Assembly (NCBI GenBank): GCA_902806575.1
Contig: CADCXD010000002.1
Location: 2,232,001 to 2,296,000, forward strand
Direction: 5' to 3'
DNA length: 64,000 nucleotides
DNA from: Jackrogersella multiformis
Lineage: Eukaryota; Ascomycota; Sordariomycetes; Xylariales; Hypoxylaceae
A model generated the notes under the pieces. The model made no database searches and was not told where the DNA came from. It saw nothing but the letters and a program-made list of their open reading frames with translations. The translations under genes and the position numbers were made by a program. Each line of letters begins with the position of its first letter. Positions within the stretch are counted from its first letter, which is position 1. This document shows, one piece after another, positions 60,378 to 64,000 of this stretch.

Positions 60378-61474
60378 CTAGAATGCGAACACCTGGTCCT
60401 CTAGCTTGCTGACAGGACGGGCCTTTTTAAAACCGAGACTTTCCGTCGCCTTCTTTAGTCCGCCGATCATTGGTGGCGGGCCGCAAAGTAGTATCTTGAC
60501 GTCCTCAGCAGGCTTCGGTAGCCATTTCTAATTACGTGTTAGCCATGGAGCGATATGAGCAGGCAAAATAACAGCATCTTACAGTAACCATATCTGACGT
60601 CACATATCCGACACCACCAGTCCATCCCGCAGGAGGCTTGTCAAGGACATAGTGGACCCGGAATCCAGCATCCTCCTTTGCTAGTGCATCGAGATCTTCC
60701 TTCAGTAGGATATCTTGCTCGGAAACGTTGGCAAAGATTAGGTCTACCTGAGTCTTGTCACCCGCCGGTCGTCCTCGGATAATCGCTCTGACAACCTGAA
60801 GCATGGGAGTGATACCAGTGCCACCAGCAACCATACCAAAATGGCGGACCATGTTAGGAGTGTAGACAAATGCACCTTTCGGTCCCTTTACTTGAATCGT
60901 CTGACCAACAACAAGGGATGCCATATGCTTGGAGATGTTGCCGGTTGGGTAGGATTTGATGAGGAGGTCGAAGTAGCCAGGCTGGTGGTCACCAGAGATA
61001 GGAGTATACGATCGTATAATCTCCTTGGTAGAGCCGTCGGGTTGAACGATAGCGGCACCAATAGAGATGTGCTGGCCGATAGGAAGGCCGAGGATGGACG
61101 ATGAAGCAGGTAGCGAGAATCGATAGCTATAAATTGTCAATTGCGCGTATAGTAGTCATAACGGCGGAGGCAACGAACATAGCTACATTGTGAGAGATAA
61201 TTGTCTTCTCTTTTAGCTCGAATTTTTGGAAAGAGTCCGGCTTCAAGACCTTCTTGGGTACTATGGAGGAGGGTTAGATCGATCGCATGACGACGACATA
61301 TCCATAGATATTAGACATACGCGAACGGAAGTACTTAAGGGCCCCCAGAGCAATTGCGAGAACTGCTGCATAAGGCGTCCATTCGCTCTTAACAATGTAT
61401 GTTCCAAACACTAGCAAACCCGCCGGGATATATATCGCATCGAAGAATGCCTTCGATAACCAGGGAGTTGCCAT
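60378..61474 (-). CDS. CBR1: NADH-cytochrome b5 reductase 1
   Basis: FAD enzyme that passes electrons from NADH to cytochrome b5 for fatty-acid desaturation and sterol synthesis; located in the ER or mitochondrial outer membrane. Four exons (61474-61321, 61260-61179, 61126-60583, 60527-60378) join in phase to 309 residues. An N-terminal membrane anchor (IPAGLLVFGTYIV and AAVLAIALGALKYF) is followed by KVLKPDSFQKFELKEKTIISHNVAIYRFSLP. The FAD motif is RSYTPIS (117-123). The NADH motifs are GGTGITPMLQ (180-189) and CGPPPM (275-280). The C-terminus VFAF is typical for the family. The anchor with a short lumenal end suits CBR1 rather than the intermembrane-space MCR1. Confidence 0.95.
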
Positions 61475-62255
61475 CTTATATTGGAGTCGCTGTCTTCCGC
61501 CGATTGGGATGCGAATCCTACCAGAGCTGCGCTAGTATTGATTGAATGATTGAAGGATGATCTCTTGTGTGTAAGCAACTTAGCGATTGCATGCTCTTGG
61601 GAACGCAGTGAGGATGTAGCCTGTAGGACCGACAAGAGTTGACAATCAGCTTCGTATCGCGGATAGTTCGGTGTGGGAAGGGAAAAAAAATATCAGAGAT
61701 GAATAGATGTGCCTACGTAGGTACATAAGTACCTATTATGGAATTTATGCTCTGTCCACCTGGCAGTGTCCTCAACATAAGTTCCGAGTACCTACCTAGG
61801 TACCTAGGTATCTAAGTACTACCTAAATAATCTCCTAGGTCGGGGGAACTATAAAAGATGGGGCAACTGGTGCGGCACTATGCTGGTTGGATATTGAATT
61901 TTGGCGGGCGGGAGAAAACCGGGGGTTCGGGGTTTTGGGACGAAAGGTTCCACTCGGCAGTAGGTAGTGTACGTACATAGTAGGTACTATTAAATGTGGA
62001 TGGTGATTGTGGCTGAATAGCTGGAAAATATGTGGCAGAGGTAGATGTAAAGGACCACGGGACTGCTCATCGTCAAGTACCTAGTACAAGTATGAGATTA
62101 TTATCATAGGAACTATCATAGCTTCATACTCGGAATAGTTCACCGCTCACGCTCTTTATCACCTTGATTCCGAGTCTTGGTTTTATTGAGGAAATTTTGG
62201 AGGAAAAGTCCAGGTTGTCAATAATTTCATGGTTTCTCACACCTTCATTTGACGC
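61475..62255. promoter_or_regulatory. Divergent region CBR1/GIG1
   Basis: 0.78 kb between divergent starts. TACCTACCTAGGTACCTAGGTA lies at about 61790-61812, with a further CCTAGG at about 61834. No gene is supported. Confidence 0.45.
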
Positions 62256-63137
62256 ATGAGTCCTAACCCTAAGGCTTTGGAGACCATCATGAGCGACATT
62301 CCAGTCAAAACTGCATTTGAAGATGCGCCGTTCCCTCTGACGGAAGTAGACAAATGGATATTATCGTTGACGGATGACGAGTACCAATATCACGACTGGG
62401 AAGATATGAAGAAGATCATAGGTAGGATATTGCTTATTGCTCATCTATTTCTCGTGATGGGTAACTTAGACTATTCTCTAGGCGAGAATAACCTTTCTGT
62501 TCTCAAACGAAAGCCTTCCGATTTGCGACGGTATATTAAATGGACTGCCGAGACCAAGACAGAATACGGATCCATGACAAATTATCTCATCAAGCACCGG
62601 CTACCCAAAACTTGGGGATCACCTCCTTTTAGACCAGCATCGACTATTCCGTTTGACGATGCATCTGACTATAGAGTCCTGATCAACGACTGGCCTTATG
62701 GGTTGACAGCAAATCTGACCCATATAGTTGTCTGGTCAAGAACAACGATTGAGACGGATCCTGCGACCGGAGACATGACCCCAGACACTCGTCGTATCGT
62801 GACCAATTTTGTGAAGAGGTTCTTTGTCGACAGACTAGGTCCAGACGGAGGCGATAAAGTTCTGTGGTTTAAGAATTGGGTTGCACTGCAAAGCGTGAGA
62901 GCATTGGAGCGTATGTATAAGCTGATAAGAGCATTATTTCTTCCTCCTGTTTCGACTTATAGGTGACCACTCTGAGTCCCTCGAGAGACTCACAACTCGA
63001 AGGTGGCCACTAATGTCTTCTATGGACATATTGCTGACCCAGATATTATAGATATCCATGTCATTGTCAAGGATGTTAATAAGGATATCTTGGATGAGTG
63101 GACTGAGGAGCTCGATTGCCATAGATTGCTGAACTAG
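62256..63137 (+). CDS. GIG1: GIG1/DUF3605 family protein (N-acetylglucosamine-induced protein 1-like)
   Basis: DUF3605 family, named for a Candida gene induced by N-acetylglucosamine; biochemical function unknown. Exons 62256-62421, 62482-62910 and 63052-63137 join in phase to 226 residues. Family segments: APFPLTEVDKWILSLTDDEY, YHDWEDMKKII, LKRKPSDLRRYIKWTAETK, YGSMTNYLIKHRL, RVLINDWPYGL, HIVVWSRT, VLWFKNWVALQSVRALEHIHV. The first intron (60 nt) is free of stops and a multiple of three, so unspliced RNA would add 20 residues between Gly56 and Glu57. Translation could also start at ATG 62289, which is in frame and close to the family start. Convergent with SND2 with only 70 bases between stops. 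Confidence 0.9.
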
Positions 63138-63207
63138 ACGACTATGATGAATAGAGTAGTTTTAGGGGATTATTCGTAGTAAAATGCCGATCGAGACATG
63201 ATGCTCC

Positions 63208-63693
63208 CTAAGCTGCTCGTCGTTGCTTCCTGTTTCCTGCTATCGGTACAGCATCATCTGGCTGCTGTCCTTGCATACCCGCCATTCCGCGAGCTGCACC
63301 AAGGAGACTATAACCTTTGAAAGCCCCATAAGCAGGGACAACAGCCCAGAGAAGCCATCCCCAGTTGCCAAAAAGTATGACAGATACCACGGATGCCCAA
63401 GTCACCCATATAACGTCAAACATATACTCGGTGAGTCCGGGCGCAGACAGGTCTTCGCCTGCAGTGCGTAGGGCCTTTGTTGACGAATCATGTTTAGGCC
63501 GCCCTGATGACTCTAAGACATATTCGCAGATGAAGCTGGGAACGGATAGGATAACATAGAGTAGCAAGGAACGCTTTCTGAACAGGAGATGGGACAGTAC
63601 AAAAAGCGTATTGACGATGAGAGTGCCGGTGTGAAGATTGGTTAGAGCCGTAGCATTAGATTTCGCCCTGTCCTTGCGCGCCTTCTGTGCCAT
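63208..63693 (-). CDS. SND2: SRP-independent targeting protein 2 / TMEM208
   Basis: Snd2 is an ER membrane protein that takes tail-anchored and SRP-independent clients to the translocon with Snd1 and Snd3. Single exon, 161 residues. The basic cytosolic start MAQKARKDRAKSN is the family signature. Hydrophobic segments lie at about 24-37, 40-58 and 95-120 (FDVIWVTWASVVSVILFGNW, LLWAVVPAYGAFKGY). The basic C-terminus ends GNRKQRRAA. Length is slightly shorter than yeast Snd2/Env10. The start context and length leave no need for an upstream exon. Confidence 0.93.
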   Translation of the reverse strand: MAQKARKDRAKSNATALTNLHTGTLIVNTLFVLSHLLFRKRSLLLYVILSVPSFICEYVLESSGRPKHDSSTKALRTAGEDLSAPGLTEYMFDVIWVTWASVVSVILFGNWGWLLWAVVPAYGAFKGYSLLGAARGMAGMQGQQPDDAVPIAGNRKQRRAA

Positions 63694-64000
63694 TGTGGAA
63701 TTGTATTTGTATATGTAATATATTTCCTTGCTTTATTTCTTTGCTTTATCAAATATGCATGGAATATATTTCGAAGAATTGAGTGACGGGCCTCGTTGAT
63801 GGATGAGGTGTTCAGAATAAAAATAGTGTGGCTTCCAGGTTATGAACGAGTACCCTAGGTACCTAGGTACCTATGAACGAGGCTGGAATTGACAGGCCAC
63901 TGCGTAGTGGAAGGTGGGGGCCTAAGAAAGAGCCTATGGGCGAAGGGCGGTGGGCTGTTAGGCTGTTTACGGTACCTAGGTACCTAGGTACGTTTAGAGC
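63694..64000. other. Promoter side of SND2, window end
   Basis: About 300 bases upstream of SND2. Two TACCTAGGTACCTAGGTA blocks (63851-63873 and 63970-63992) lie here. Nothing else is seen before the window ends. Confidence 0.5.

Noticed and set aside
1..64000. tRNA genes, rRNA genes and CRISPR arrays
   Set aside because: I scanned for B-box-like GGTTCRANNCC on both strands and for regularly spaced repeats and found no convincing case.

Overview
The window is nuclear DNA of a filamentous ascomycete (Pezizomycotina, most likely a sordariomycete). The genes carry short introns (about 40-225 nt) with GT...AG borders and CTAAC/CTAAT-type branch sites. The products are characteristic of filamentous fungi: carboxypeptidase Y, a Cas1p-type acyltransferase, Zn2Cys6 regulators, a fungal caspase-domain protein and a GIG1/DUF3605 protein. 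One AT-only block has the signature of repeat-induced point mutation (RIP). The intergenic DNA is full of the palindrome TACCTAGGTA and its TAGG/CCTA-rich derivatives. The clade is an inference; no species can be named.

Layout. 0-20.9 kb is gene-dense and mostly housekeeping: RPS18, SDO1, vacuolar carboxypeptidase Y, a Cas1p-like 10-TM acyltransferase with an in-frame TAG near its end, an F-box-like hypothetical protein, a polytopic membrane protein with an AT-hook-like motif, an ARL3/ARFRP1 GTPase, exosome subunit RRP45, spliceosome factor CWC15, an EBP/EXPERA-family protein and a PEBP-family protein. 21.3-27.5 kb holds two convergent Zn2Cys6 regulators whose last exons form a GC-rich island. 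27.5-31.9 kb is gene-poor. 31.9-33.3 kb is a TALE homeobox gene, followed on its upstream side by about 15 kb with no gene I can support (33.3-48.3 kb). 48.3-51.6 kb encodes a 995-residue protein that joins a caspase-like protease domain to a rhodanese-like domain. 52.7-54.7 kb is the RIP-type AT block. 55.6-57.4 kb encodes a disordered protein with a PP1-type docking motif. 60.4-63.7 kb carries CBR1, GIG1-like and SND2.

How the genes work together. The set is mostly unrelated housekeeping functions, not a biosynthetic or mobile cluster. RPS18 and SDO1 (ribosome component and ribosome maturation) are convergent neighbours. RRP45 and CWC15 (RNA decay and splicing) share a divergent promoter of about 0.47 kb. 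The EBP and PEBP genes share another of about 0.55 kb. The least ordinary features are the caspase-rhodanese fusion, the in-frame stop in the acyltransferase, the gene desert upstream of the homeobox gene, the RIP block and the dispersed palindrome. Exon models were built by hand by joining GT-AG sites in phase; all close into open frames except the first intron of SDO1. No tRNA, rRNA, CRISPR array or intact transposon was recognised.
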